From positions 1-6,790 of the forward strand of contig JANMKB010000511.1 of NCBI GenBank assembly GCA_031371805.1: a DNA stretch of 6,790 nucleotides, written 5' to 3'. The stretch is from JAFDVL01 sp031371805 (GTDB lineage: Bacteria > Acidobacteriota > Blastocatellia > RBC074). The position numbers were made by a program, and so were the translations under genes. Below the pieces are notes generated by a model. That model saw nothing but the letters and a program-made list of their open reading frames with translations, did not search any database and was not told where the DNA came from. This document shows positions 1 through 6,679 of the stretch, in pieces (within the stretch, counting starts at the first letter, position 1; the number at the start of each line of letters is the position of its first letter).

Positions 1-2398
1 TTGCTTCCAGCCAGGGATCAACATACGCATCAACGGCGGCTTGAATATCAGCGTCTAATCGGGCGCAAATTCCTTCACTGTCTTCGACTAAAATCTCTCG
101 TAATTTTTCGATCCCGATGCGCTCGACTAAGCTCCAGGTACGTTCTAAGTACTTGGCATTTTCGCGGTAGTACTGCATAAAGCGTCCCATATAAAGCAGC
201 ACTTCATCGTGTGTATCAACGGTCACGAGGAGGTCGGTTTTACGGACGTGAGCGCCGCCTGCGCCACCGATTAACACTTCCCATTTACCGCCTTCAATCG
301 CCATCGCGCTGATGTCTTTGATGGTCGCTTCGGCGCAATTTCGCGGACATCCCGTCGTCGCAAATTTCAATTTGTGCGGGGCTTCAATCCCTTGGAATCT
401 TTTTTCAATTTTGATACCAAGTCCGGTACTGTCGCCGACTCCGTAGCGGCAAAATTCTGTCCCGACGCACGTCTTGCAAGTACGAAATGCTTTGGAGTAA
501 GCGTGTCCCGAAGGCATTCCCAAATCGCGCCAGACAGCGGGCAAATCTTCTTTTTCAATGCCGAGCAAATCAATGCGCTGACCGCCGGTGATCTTGACCA
601 TTTTGACGTTGTATTTGTCGGCCACATTGGCGATGCGTCGTAATTCATCAGCGGAAGTCACGCCGCCATAGATGCGCGGAATCACGCTGAACGTGCGGTC
701 TTTCTGGATGTTGGCGTGTACGCGATCATTGATAAAGCGGGCATCACGTTCGTCTTCGTATTCGCCAGGCCAAATTGTTTTGAGAAGGGAAGCCAGCCCC
801 ACTTTGCTCGCGGGGTCTTCTGTGCCATCCGCGAGTGCGTCAAATACGGCTGAGACGCTTTTCAATTCCTGATCTTTAATGGCTTCGATCAACTCAACTT
901 TATTCATCGGAACGCCGGGAACGTAATAATGAATTGACGGGTCTTCGACGGCTAAATCGCCTGCCGCGAATTCAAAAATATCTTTCACCTGCGATTTGCA
1001 CGAACCGCAGCCAGTTCCAGCGCGGGTTGCGTCGCACAGCGATTTCAGCGAACGGCAACCGCCTTTGACAGCGTTGACAATGGCTCCCTTAGAAACTCCG
1101 TTACAGTTGCAGATTTGCGCATCGTCAGGCATTGCTTCCAGCGAAAGCCCTGCGCCGGAATCTGCATAGTTCAGCGCAAAAAGTAATTCAGCGCGATTTT
1201 CCGGCAACAATGAATTGCGGTCAAACGCCTGTAATAATGCGGGCGCAGTTGAAGTCTCCCCCAACAACATTGCGCCTGCCAGTTGACCATTGCGCACGAT
1301 CAACTTCTTGTAAATGCCGCGTCCCGGTTCGGTATACACCACGACTTCATCGTCAGGATGAGCGGCTTCTTTTTCTCCCATAACTGCTAATTCGATGCCC
1401 ATCACCTTGAGCTTGGTCGAAACTTTTGAGCCTTTGTAAGCGGCTTCCGGTTTGCGTCCAGTCAAGCGATCTGCGAGGACGGCGGTTTGTTCCCACAGCG
1501 GAGCAACCAGCCCGTAAACTTTGCCGTCGTGCTGGGCACATTCACCAACCGAAAAAATATTTTCATCATCAATGGTCGTCAGGCAATCTTTGACCACGAT
1601 GCCGCGCTCGACTGTTAATCCGGCGTCTTTGGCGAGTTGCGTGTTGGGACGAATGCCCGCCGAAATCACCAGCATATCGCATTCAAGCGTAGTGCCATCT
1701 TTGAATTCCAGACCCGTGACGTGACCGTTACCTAAAATTTTCGTCGTAGATTTTTCGGTATGAACGTTGACGCCCATTGCTTCCATGCTGCGTCGCAGTG
1801 CGGCTCCACCGTGCGCGTCAAGCTGCATATCCATCAGATGAGACATCAGGTGTACAACGTGAACTTCAGCGCCAAAATTCAATAATCCGCGCGCCGCTTC
1901 GAGTCCTAACAGTCCACCACCAATGACGACAGCTTTTTTCCCGCCCGCAGCATAATTTGAAATCGCTTCGCAATCATTAAGCGTCCGAAAGACAAAAACA
2001 CCGTCTTTATTTTTGTCGCTGTCATCAGATTTTAAGCCTTCAAAGGGCGGTACAAATGCTGAGCTTCCCGTTGCAATCACCAGGTAATCGTAGCTTTCAG
2101 AAACGCCGTTGCCGTGCGCGATTTTGTTGGCACGATCAATCGAAGTGACGCGAATTCCGGCATGCAACTTGATCTTATTTTCCTGATACCAGCTTAAAGA
2201 ATTGATAAAAATATCTTTTGGATCGTGTGTGCCGGACAAAACACCAGATAATAAAATTCGGTTGTAGTTGCCGTATGGCTCATCGCCGAAAACTACGAAG
2301 TCGAATTTTTCCGTGCCGCCTCTGGCGAGTACGTCTTCAACCAAACGAGCGCCCGCCATTCCGTTTCCGATGACAATAATTTTCTTTTTGCTGGACAT
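1..2398 (-). CDS. nirB: NAD(P)H-dependent assimilatory nitrite reductase, large subunit NirB (3' end cut by window edge)
   Basis: Six-electron reduction of nitrite to ammonium in the cytoplasm with NAD(P)H, using FAD, [2Fe-2S], [4Fe-4S] and siroheme. I translated the minus strand from the ATG at 2398 through 799 codons to the left edge without a stop or frameshift. Seen: an N-terminal FAD motif GNGMAG (residues 11-16); a second dinucleotide motif GGGLLG (160-165) for NAD(P)H; a BFD-like [2Fe-2S] site C430-x-C432 with C464-x2-C467; a ferredoxin-like nitrite/sulfite reductase half-domain around 545-610; and the siroheme/[4Fe-4S] ligand set C644-x5-C650 (CVGTEFC) and C684-x3-C688 (CPRNC). All required cysteines are present. 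About 800 residues is close to B. subtilis NasD-type proteins as I recall them (E. coli NirB is somewhat longer), so little may be missing, but the true C-terminus is outside the window. The start is supported by an AGGAG five bases upstream. The gene follows the nitrate reductase by 18 bp, so they are almost certainly co-transcribed. The small subunit NirD would be expected next and cannot be seen. Confidence 0.95.
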   Translation of the reverse strand, partial: MSSKKKIIVIGNGMAGARLVEDVLARGGTEKFDFVVFGDEPYGNYNRILLSGVLSGTHDPKDIFINSLSWYQENKIKLHAGIRVTSIDRANKIAHGNGVSESYDYLVIATGSSAFVPPFEGLKSDDSDKNKDGVFVFRTLNDCEAISNYAAGGKKAVVIGGGLLGLEAARGLLNFGAEVHVVHLMSHLMDMQLDAHGGAALRRSMEAMGVNVHTEKSTTKILGNGHVTGLEFKDGTTLECDMLVISAGIRPNTQLAKDAGLTVERGIVVKDCLTTIDDENIFSVGECAQHDGKVYGLVAPLWEQTAVLADRLTGRKPEAAYKGSKVSTKLKVMGIELAVMGEKEAAHPDDEVVVYTEPGRGIYKKLIVRNGQLAGAMLLGETSTAPALLQAFDRNSLLPENRAELLFALNYADSGAGLSLEAMPDDAQICNCNGVSKGAIVNAVKGGCRSLKSLCDATRAGTGCGSCKSQVKDIFEFAAGDLAVEDPSIHYYVPGVPMNKVELIEAIKDQELKSVSAVFDALADGTEDPASKVGLASLLKTIWPGEYEDERDARFINDRVHANIQKDRTFSVIPRIYGGVTSADELRRIANVADKYNVKMVKITGGQRIDLLGIEKEDLPAVWRDLGMPSGHAYSKAFRTCKTCVGTEFCRYGVGDSTGLGIKIEKRFQGIEAPHKLKFATTGCPRNCAEATIKDISAMAIEGGKWEVLIGGAGGAHVRKTDLLVTVDTHDEVLLYMGRFMQYYRENAKYLERTWSLVERIGIEKLREILVEDSEGICARLDADIQAAVDAYVDPWLEA

Positions 2399-2402
2399 GC
2401 TG

Positions 2403-2407
2403 ACTCC
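2403..2407 (-). promoter_or_regulatory. Shine-Dalgarno site of nirB
   Basis: On the minus strand AGGAG occurs five bases before the ATG at 2398, inside the 18-bp gap after the nitrate reductase stop. No promoter fits in this gap, which supports translation of nirB from a shared transcript and fixes its start codon. Confidence 0.75.
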
Positions 2408-2416
2408 TGAATGAGG

Positions 2417-4516
2417 TTAATTATCAGTATTAATTTGAATGCGAACCGAACAAACTTTGAATTCCGGCATCCGGCTGGTCGGATCGAGCGCTGGATTTGT
2501 TAAGCGATTAACGGCCTGCGCTCCGCCCCAATGAAAAGGGACGAAAATTGTATCTTCGCGAATCGTCGAAGTGACTTTGACCTTGAATTGCACCGCATCA
2601 CGACGTGTTTGCAACCAGACATTTGATCCAGTAATGAGTCCATAACGACGCGCCGTCGAAGGGTGAATTTCGGCTAACGGCTCAGGCGACATTTCGGATA
2701 ATTTTGCGACGCGGCGCGTTTGCGTTCCCGATTGATATTGCGAGAGGACGCGTCCGGTCGTCAGATAAAAAGGGTAGTACGCGTCCGGCTCTTCAGCGGG
2801 AGACAGGTGACGTACCGCGTGAAATTTCGCGCGTCCATTTGGCGTATTAAATTTTTCAGAAAACAAGCGCGGCGTACCTGCATGTTCTTCTGTTGGGCAA
2901 GGCCAAAATACACCGGCATTTTTACTGATTTTCTCGTAAGAAATTCCACTGTAATCAGCCGGACTGCCTTTGGTCGCAGCGCGTAATTCATCGAAAACTT
3001 CGCTCGGATTTTCAAAGGCAAATTGATCGGGACGACCTAATCTTTGCCCTAATTCGCAGAGAATTTCCAAGTCAGTTTTGACTCCATTGGGTGGCATCAT
3101 GGCGCGTTGTCGCAGGATGACGCGACCTTCTAAATTTGTCATCGTGCCTTCTTCTTCAGCCCATTGCGCAGCAGGTAAAACTACGTCGGCAAGCTGCGCG
3201 GTTTCGGATAAGAAGAAATCAGCAACGACGAGAAAGTCTAATGATTTCAGCCTTTTTTTGATGTGTGTAGCGTTCGGTGACGAAACTACGACGTTGGAGC
3301 CGATGACGAATAAGGCTTTGATTTCAGTGCCTAAAGCATCCAATAATTCATAAGCCGATTTGCCGGCTTTCGGAATTTCTTTTTCATCAATGCCCCAGAC
3401 CGCCGCCATGTGTTGGCGAGCAGTTGTGTCATCAATTTTGCGGTAGCCCGGGAGCTGATCGGCTTTCTGTCCGTGTTCGCGTCCGCCTTGTCCGTTGCCT
3501 TGTCCGGTCAGGCAACCGTAGCCGCTAGATGGTCGTCCGGGGCGTCCGGTGGCGAGCGCGATGTTGATGTACGAAAGCACATTGTTGACGCCCTGTGATT
3601 GTTGTTCAGGGCCGCGTCCAGTCAAAATGATGGCGGATTTTGCACGACCTAACAGATGAGCGGCTTGCACAATTTGTGCTTCGGAAACGCCAGTGATGCG
3701 CTCCACTTGCGAAGGCCAGTAGGTTGCAACTAATCCTTTGATCTGTTCGAAACCGTCTGTTCGAGCTTGAATATAATCTTGATCAATCAATCCATCGCGA
3801 ACCAGAATATGTAAAATTCCATTTGCCAACGCAGCATCCGAACCCGGCGTCAATCGCAGATGCAACGTCGCCTTTTCTGCCGTAGCCGATTGGCGCGGAT
3901 CAATCACAATTAATTTTCCACCGTTCGCACGTTGCGCTTCGATGTATTGCATAAACGGCGGCATCGTTTCTGCGGTGTTGCTGCCGACCATTAAAATGAC
4001 TTCGGCGTTGGGAATATCTTCAAGCGGAAAGGGCAGTCCGCGATCAATGCCGAAGGCTTTATTGTTCGCCGCTGCTGCCGAAGACATGCAGAAACGTCCG
4101 TTGTAATCAATGTTTGCAGTGCCGAGCGCGAGCCGCGCGAATTTTCCCAGCAAATAAGTTTTTTCGTTCGTTAACGCGCCACTGCCGAATAACCCAGCCG
4201 CATCACGTCCATGTTTGATTTGGACTTCGGTGAAATTAACGGCGATACGATTTAAAGCTTCGTCCCAGGTGACCGGAACTAATTTGCCTTTGGCATTGCG
4301 AGCCAGTGGCGAAAGTAATCTTTCGGGATGGCTCAGCGTTTCCGCTGAAGTCCATCCCTTAATGCAGAGCGAGCCTTTATTAACCGGAAATTCATCATTG
4401 CCTTGTACGCTCACTTCTTTGCCGTTCCCCGTCAGCAGCATCCCGCATTGCATTGCGCAATACGGGCAGTGTGTTGCCACAGGCTTTGGTTCGAGTGATG
4501 TCATCAAGTTATTCAT
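2417..4516 (-). CDS. nasC: Assimilatory nitrate reductase catalytic subunit, molybdopterin oxidoreductase (NasC/NarB type)
   Basis: Reduces nitrate to nitrite in the cytoplasm at a molybdenum bis-MGD centre; first step of nitrate assimilation. The 699-aa protein is complete. Seen: the N-terminal [4Fe-4S] ligands C17-x2-C20-x3-C24 and C51, followed by the conserved Lys53; the likely Mo ligand Cys143 in the stretch RFCMSS, as in Nas/Nap-type enzymes (Nar-type respiratory enzymes use Asp); the family stretch GQGNGQGGREHGQKADQLPG in the middle; and a C-terminal dinucleotide-binding domain starting near the TGRVLSQYQSGTQTRR motif. There is no twin-arginine signal or membrane segment, so it is cytoplasmic. 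Its length fits B. subtilis NasC and cyanobacterial NarB; the C-terminal BFD-type iron-sulfur extension of Klebsiella NasA is absent. An in-frame stop lies just upstream, so the start is the ATG at 4516 or, less likely, codon 5 at 4504; neither has a strong ribosome site. It is first in an operon with nirB and has a sigma-54 promoter 89 bp upstream. The symbol is by similarity; nasA or narB are used for the same family. Confidence 0.93.
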   Translation of the reverse strand: MNNLMTSLEPKPVATHCPYCAMQCGMLLTGNGKEVSVQGNDEFPVNKGSLCIKGWTSAETLSHPERLLSPLARNAKGKLVPVTWDEALNRIAVNFTEVQIKHGRDAAGLFGSGALTNEKTYLLGKFARLALGTANIDYNGRFCMSSAAAANNKAFGIDRGLPFPLEDIPNAEVILMVGSNTAETMPPFMQYIEAQRANGGKLIVIDPRQSATAEKATLHLRLTPGSDAALANGILHILVRDGLIDQDYIQARTDGFEQIKGLVATYWPSQVERITGVSEAQIVQAAHLLGRAKSAIILTGRGPEQQSQGVNNVLSYINIALATGRPGRPSSGYGCLTGQGNGQGGREHGQKADQLPGYRKIDDTTARQHMAAVWGIDEKEIPKAGKSAYELLDALGTEIKALFVIGSNVVVSSPNATHIKKRLKSLDFLVVADFFLSETAQLADVVLPAAQWAEEEGTMTNLEGRVILRQRAMMPPNGVKTDLEILCELGQRLGRPDQFAFENPSEVFDELRAATKGSPADYSGISYEKISKNAGVFWPCPTEEHAGTPRLFSEKFNTPNGRAKFHAVRHLSPAEEPDAYYPFYLTTGRVLSQYQSGTQTRRVAKLSEMSPEPLAEIHPSTARRYGLITGSNVWLQTRRDAVQFKVKVTSTIREDTIFVPFHWGGAQAVNRLTNPALDPTSRMPEFKVCSVRIQINTDN

Positions 4517-4554
4517 CCCAGCAAAATTTCTCGGTTAAAGGTTTCGTCCGACAA

Positions 4555-4591
4555 AAGCTGAAGGTTGCAAAAGTAATTTCGCAAACAGCTT
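4555..4591 (-). other. Possible stem-loop at the 5' end of the nasC leader
   Basis: In the predicted leader, AAGCTG (4591-4586) can pair with CAGCTT (4560-4555) across a 25-nt loop; the second arm runs into TTTTG. The first arm begins about three bases after the predicted transcription start. Six base pairs with a long loop is weak, so it may be chance. It is listed because the regulator gene also has a stem-loop at the same place in its leader. Confidence 0.25.
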
Positions 4592-4604
4592 CACGATTTG
4601 TAAT

Positions 4605-4620
4605 GGCAAGGCGTGTGCCG
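4605..4620 (-). promoter_or_regulatory. Sigma-54 (-24/-12) promoter of the nasC-nirB operon
   Basis: The minus strand reads CGGCACACGCCTTGCC. Against the sigma-54 consensus TGGCACGRNNNTTGCW it has the full GGCAC and TTGC cores with the invariant GG and GC at exactly the required spacing. Mismatches are at the first, seventh, eighth and last positions. Counting from the -12 base gives a start near 4594 (a G) and a leader of about 78 nt before the nasC ATG. The gene immediately upstream encodes a sigma-54 activator, which makes a chance match less likely. Not experimentally shown. Confidence 0.72.
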
Positions 4621-4642
4621 TTAAGTCAGAAAATTTGTTAAG

Positions 4643-4654
4643 TGTTTGCAAGCA
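4643..4654. promoter_or_regulatory. Short imperfect palindrome upstream of the nasC promoter
   Basis: TGTTTGCAAGCA has a TTGCAA core with flanking TG and CA and reads almost the same on both strands. It lies 23 bp upstream of the -24 element, nearer than is usual for a sigma-54 activator site, so it may instead bind another regulator or be chance. Confidence 0.2.
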
Positions 4655-4681
4655 TAATTGATTATTGTTTTGGGAGCGGAT

Positions 4682-4721
4682 GCAGGTAGCGGTTTTGATT
4701 AAGGTAGTTGCGGCTGCCTGC
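4682..4721. promoter_or_regulatory. Candidate upstream activator site: spaced inverted repeat
   Basis: GCAGGTAGC (4682-4690) and GCTGCCTGC (4713-4721) are inverted copies with one mismatch in nine, separated by 22 bp. The centre lies about 107 bp upstream of the predicted nasC transcription start, a typical distance for an enhancer site used by a sigma-54 activator through DNA looping. No T-run follows on either strand, so it is not an obvious terminator. It does not resemble the candidate site upstream of the regulator gene, which weakens the case that one protein binds both. Confidence 0.3.
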
Positions 4722-4766
4722 TACAATTTCGTGGCTTCAATTGATTGGGACAACAATTCGGTGGGA

Positions 4767-4837
4767 GGCGGAGTAGCGCAAACTTAAAATGGTACGGTAC
4801 GAGGAGCCGTGGCGACTTGGTACGCACGCTACCCGCC
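4767..4837. repeat. 71-bp imperfect palindrome, candidate dispersed repeat element
   Basis: The plus-strand arm GGCGGAGTAGCG (4767-4778) pairs with CGCTACCCGCC (4827-4837) over eleven base pairs with one bulged A. The 48-bp interior carries three GGTAC words (4791, 4796, 4819). The element ends seven bases from the stop codon of the regulator gene, and the bases between 4837 and the stop continue its style (CCGTAC at 4836-4841 also matches GTACGG at 4792-4797 as an alternative pairing). No T-run follows the stem on the minus strand, so a canonical intrinsic terminator is unlikely, although it may help end the regulator transcript. Placement and structure resemble REP- or MITE-like intergenic elements. 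Only one copy is in the window, so repetition is inferred. Confidence 0.4.
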
Positions 4838-4843
4838 GTACTG

Positions 4844-6400
4844 TTACTCGCGGAAGCGGCTGCAATCAATCCCGTATTTTTTAACTTTATAATTGATGAT
4901 TCGTTCTGTGACCTGGAGGATGTCGGCGGCGCGTGCCTGATTGCCGCGCGTAGTTTTCAGGGCGTCTACAATCATTTCACGTTCGAGGGCGACAATGGCG
5001 GAGGCTAATGAGCGTTGCGACACAGTGCCTGAACCTTCGGCGGTTTGCAGGGAAGGCGGCAGGTGATGACCGTGAATGACAGCATCGTCACACATCACGA
5101 CGGCGCGCTCAATGCAATTTTCCAGTTCGCGGACATTTCCCGGCCAGTGATAACTCATCATCATATCTATGGCGGGTGTGGAGATACGTTTGACGACTTT
5201 GGCATGCTCCCGCGCATACTTTTCGATGAAGTGATCGGCTAACATCAGGATGTCCGGTTTGCGGTCTTTTAAGGGCGGCAGAAACATCGTGAAAACGTTG
5301 AGCCGATAATACAGGTCTTCACGAAATGTCCCGTCGGCGATGGCGTTTTCGAGATTTTTATTCGTTGCGGCAATCAGGCGCACATCAGTTTTGATTGTCT
5401 CGCTGCCGCCGACACGTTCGAACTCTCGTTCCTGTAAAACGCGCAACAATCTGGTTTGCGTCGCCAAACTTATCTCCCCGATTTCATCTAAAAAAATAGT
5501 CCCGCCATGCGCCAGTTCAAATCGTCCTTTGCGCTGCGCGTGTGCGCCAGTAAAAGCTCCGCGCTCGTGCCCGAATAATTCTGTTTCAATCAGCGATTCA
5601 GGCAGAGCGCCACAATTCACTTTGATAAATGGAGCCTGAGCACGCGGTGAATTTCGATGAATCAGTTCGGCAATCACTTCTTTCCCCGTGCCTGATTCGC
5701 CGCGTAAAAGCACGGTAGTTTTCGCCGGAGCTACCTGTAAGGCTTGTTCCAGAATCATCAAAATACTATTGCTGCTGCCAATAAATGAACCAATGTCAGC
5801 TTTGTGCGGGAGGTTGTTGATCGTCGTTGGTGTGTCTGTGTCCTGATAGTTTTTTGTGCTTTGCGGTTGACCCAGATAGGGAGCAATCAACCCTACCACC
5901 ACTGCTAACAAACCTGCGCAGCCATTCAAATCAGGATTGTCCTGCACTCTGGTTAACGCGCTCAGCGATCCAATGGTTCTTCCTTTGGTTTTGATTGGGA
6001 CGCAAATAAAAGCTTTTTCCTCCCAATCGGAAACTGCTCCCGTGCGATTCAGGTATAACGGCTCATCGGATATTTGCGGGACGATTACTGTCCTGCCGGT
6101 TTGGACGACTTTGCCGGTGATGCCTTCGCCAATTTGATAGCGACCCTGAGCGCGGGCGCGACCGCTGACGCCCACCGCCGCTGAAACTCTGATTTCCTGG
6201 CGTGCTTCATCCAGCAGGGAAAGCATGCATTGTTGCAGGCGATGCCGTTCATCCAGCAGGACAAACACGCGGGAAAGTGCGTCGTCAAAATTTACGGACT
6301 GGTCAATCAGGCGATAAACTTCCTGCAAAGTACTAAAGCCAAAGCTTTCATACGCGCCATTGGTCGCATAAAGTAAATCGTCCTCAAGGTCTGAAGTCAT
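4844..6400 (-). CDS. Sigma-54-dependent transcriptional activator, GAF - AAA+ - Fis-type HTH (NifA-like architecture)
   Basis: Bacterial enhancer-binding protein that opens sigma-54 promoters using ATP. The 518 residues are complete. Seen: an N-terminal GAF sensor (about 36-175), including the NifA/FhlA-like stretch GEGITGKVVQTGRTVIVPQI; a short polar linker (176-200); and an AAA+ domain with Walker A GESGTGKE (234-241), GAFTGA (281-286) for contact with sigma-54, Walker B IFLDE (302-306), sensor I ATN (345-347), arginine-finger region FREDLYYRL (359-367) and sensor II WPGNVREL (419-426). The C-terminal Fis-type helix-turn-helix (about 480-511) ends in KKYGID. With no receiver domain, it is not a phosphorylated NtrC; control is expected through a small ligand or partner on GAF. 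The paired linker cysteines of oxygen-sensitive rhizobial NifA are absent. A stop codon lies one codon before the ATG at 6400 and the next Met is inside GAF, so the start is secure; GAGGGAG or GATGAG upstream is a modest ribosome site. It sits upstream of nasC-nirB behind its own sigma-54 promoter and probably regulates that operon. The ligand is unknown; I do not call it NifA because no nif genes are visible. Confidence 0.93.
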   Translation of the reverse strand: MTSDLEDDLLYATNGAYESFGFSTLQEVYRLIDQSVNFDDALSRVFVLLDERHRLQQCMLSLLDEARQEIRVSAAVGVSGRARAQGRYQIGEGITGKVVQTGRTVIVPQISDEPLYLNRTGAVSDWEEKAFICVPIKTKGRTIGSLSALTRVQDNPDLNGCAGLLAVVVGLIAPYLGQPQSTKNYQDTDTPTTINNLPHKADIGSFIGSSNSILMILEQALQVAPAKTTVLLRGESGTGKEVIAELIHRNSPRAQAPFIKVNCGALPESLIETELFGHERGAFTGAHAQRKGRFELAHGGTIFLDEIGEISLATQTRLLRVLQEREFERVGGSETIKTDVRLIAATNKNLENAIADGTFREDLYYRLNVFTMFLPPLKDRKPDILMLADHFIEKYAREHAKVVKRISTPAIDMMMSYHWPGNVRELENCIERAVVMCDDAVIHGHHLPPSLQTAEGSGTVSQRSLASAIVALEREMIVDALKTTRGNQARAADILQVTERIINYKVKKYGIDCSRFRE

Positions 6401-6432
6401 GGGTTAATTCTCATCTCCCTCAGGTGTTTTCC

Positions 6433-6469
6433 GACGCGAAAGCGCCATTCGTGACAAATCTTTCGCGTC
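6433..6469 (-). other. Perfect 10-bp stem-loop in the leader of the activator gene
   Basis: GACGCGAAAG (6433-6442) and CTTTCGCGTC (6460-6469) are exact inverted copies around a 17-nt loop. On the predicted transcript the stem starts about seven bases after the sigma-54 start near 6476 and ends 32 bases before the ATG, just before the ribosome site. It could be an RNA hairpin affecting stability or translation, or a DNA operator for repression just downstream of the promoter. No T-run follows, so it is not a standard terminator. Confidence 0.5.
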
Positions 6470-6486
6470 ACCAACCATCTATACTA

Positions 6487-6502
6487 AGCAACGCCCGTGC
6501 CA
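6487..6502 (-). promoter_or_regulatory. Sigma-54 (-24/-12) promoter of the activator gene, full consensus match
   Basis: The minus strand reads TGGCACGGGCGTTGCT, matching TGGCACGRNNNTTGCW at all sixteen positions, including the invariant GG and GC at the correct spacing. The predicted start is near 6476 (a G), giving a leader of about 76 nt before the ATG at 6400. A sigma-54 activator gene behind a sigma-54 promoter implies positive autoregulation or control by another activator such as NtrC. Confidence 0.85.
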
Positions 6503-6578
6503 AACCAAGAGTTTGTCAGGCAGGTTCATTTGCCGACGAATTTACCTGGATTCATTGGTGTTTGGCGGCAGAATTGGT

Positions 6579-6598
6579 TTTTGCGAGGAATTGCAAAA
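6579..6598. promoter_or_regulatory. Candidate activator-binding palindrome upstream of the regulator promoter
   Basis: TTTTGC (6579-6584) and GCAAAA (6593-6598) are exact inverted copies spaced by 8 bp. The centre lies about 113 bp upstream of the predicted start of the sigma-54 transcript, a normal position for an enhancer site. It does not match the NifA site TGT-N10-ACA, and no such site occurs in the region 6503-6679. Which protein binds, if any, is unknown. Confidence 0.4.
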
Positions 6599-6679
6599 TT
6601 GTATTTATCTTGAAAATGAGTAACAGGAATGTAGGAATAGCGAAAATGTAAGCTAGGCCAAATTTCTGTTGCGGGTTAG

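Noticed and set aside
374..872. Plus- and minus-strand open frames overlapping the 3' part of nirB
   Set aside because: They lie opposite or out of frame with a continuous nirB reading that carries all siroheme and iron-sulfur cysteines.
2720..3598. Several short open frames within the nitrate reductase gene
   Set aside because: They are shadows of an intact 699-aa gene with all family motifs and have no recognisable content.
4836..4844. Intrinsic terminator for the activator gene in the palindrome
   Set aside because: The stem is adequate but no run of T follows on the minus strand, so it is listed as a repeat instead.
4745..5008. Plus-strand 87-codon frame across the palindrome and the end of the activator gene
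   Set aside because: It overlaps the HTH-coding end of the activator and the non-coding palindrome; no ribosome site or known motif.
6424..6651. Plus-strand 75-codon frame in the region upstream of the activator
   Set aside because: It covers the sigma-54 promoter, stem-loop and palindrome, has no convincing ribosome site and no recognisable protein features.
4621..6679. NifA upstream activator site TGT-N10-ACA in the two intergenic regions
   Set aside because: Each TGT in 4621-4790 and 6503-6679 was checked for ACA ten bases later; none was found, which argues against calling the regulator NifA.
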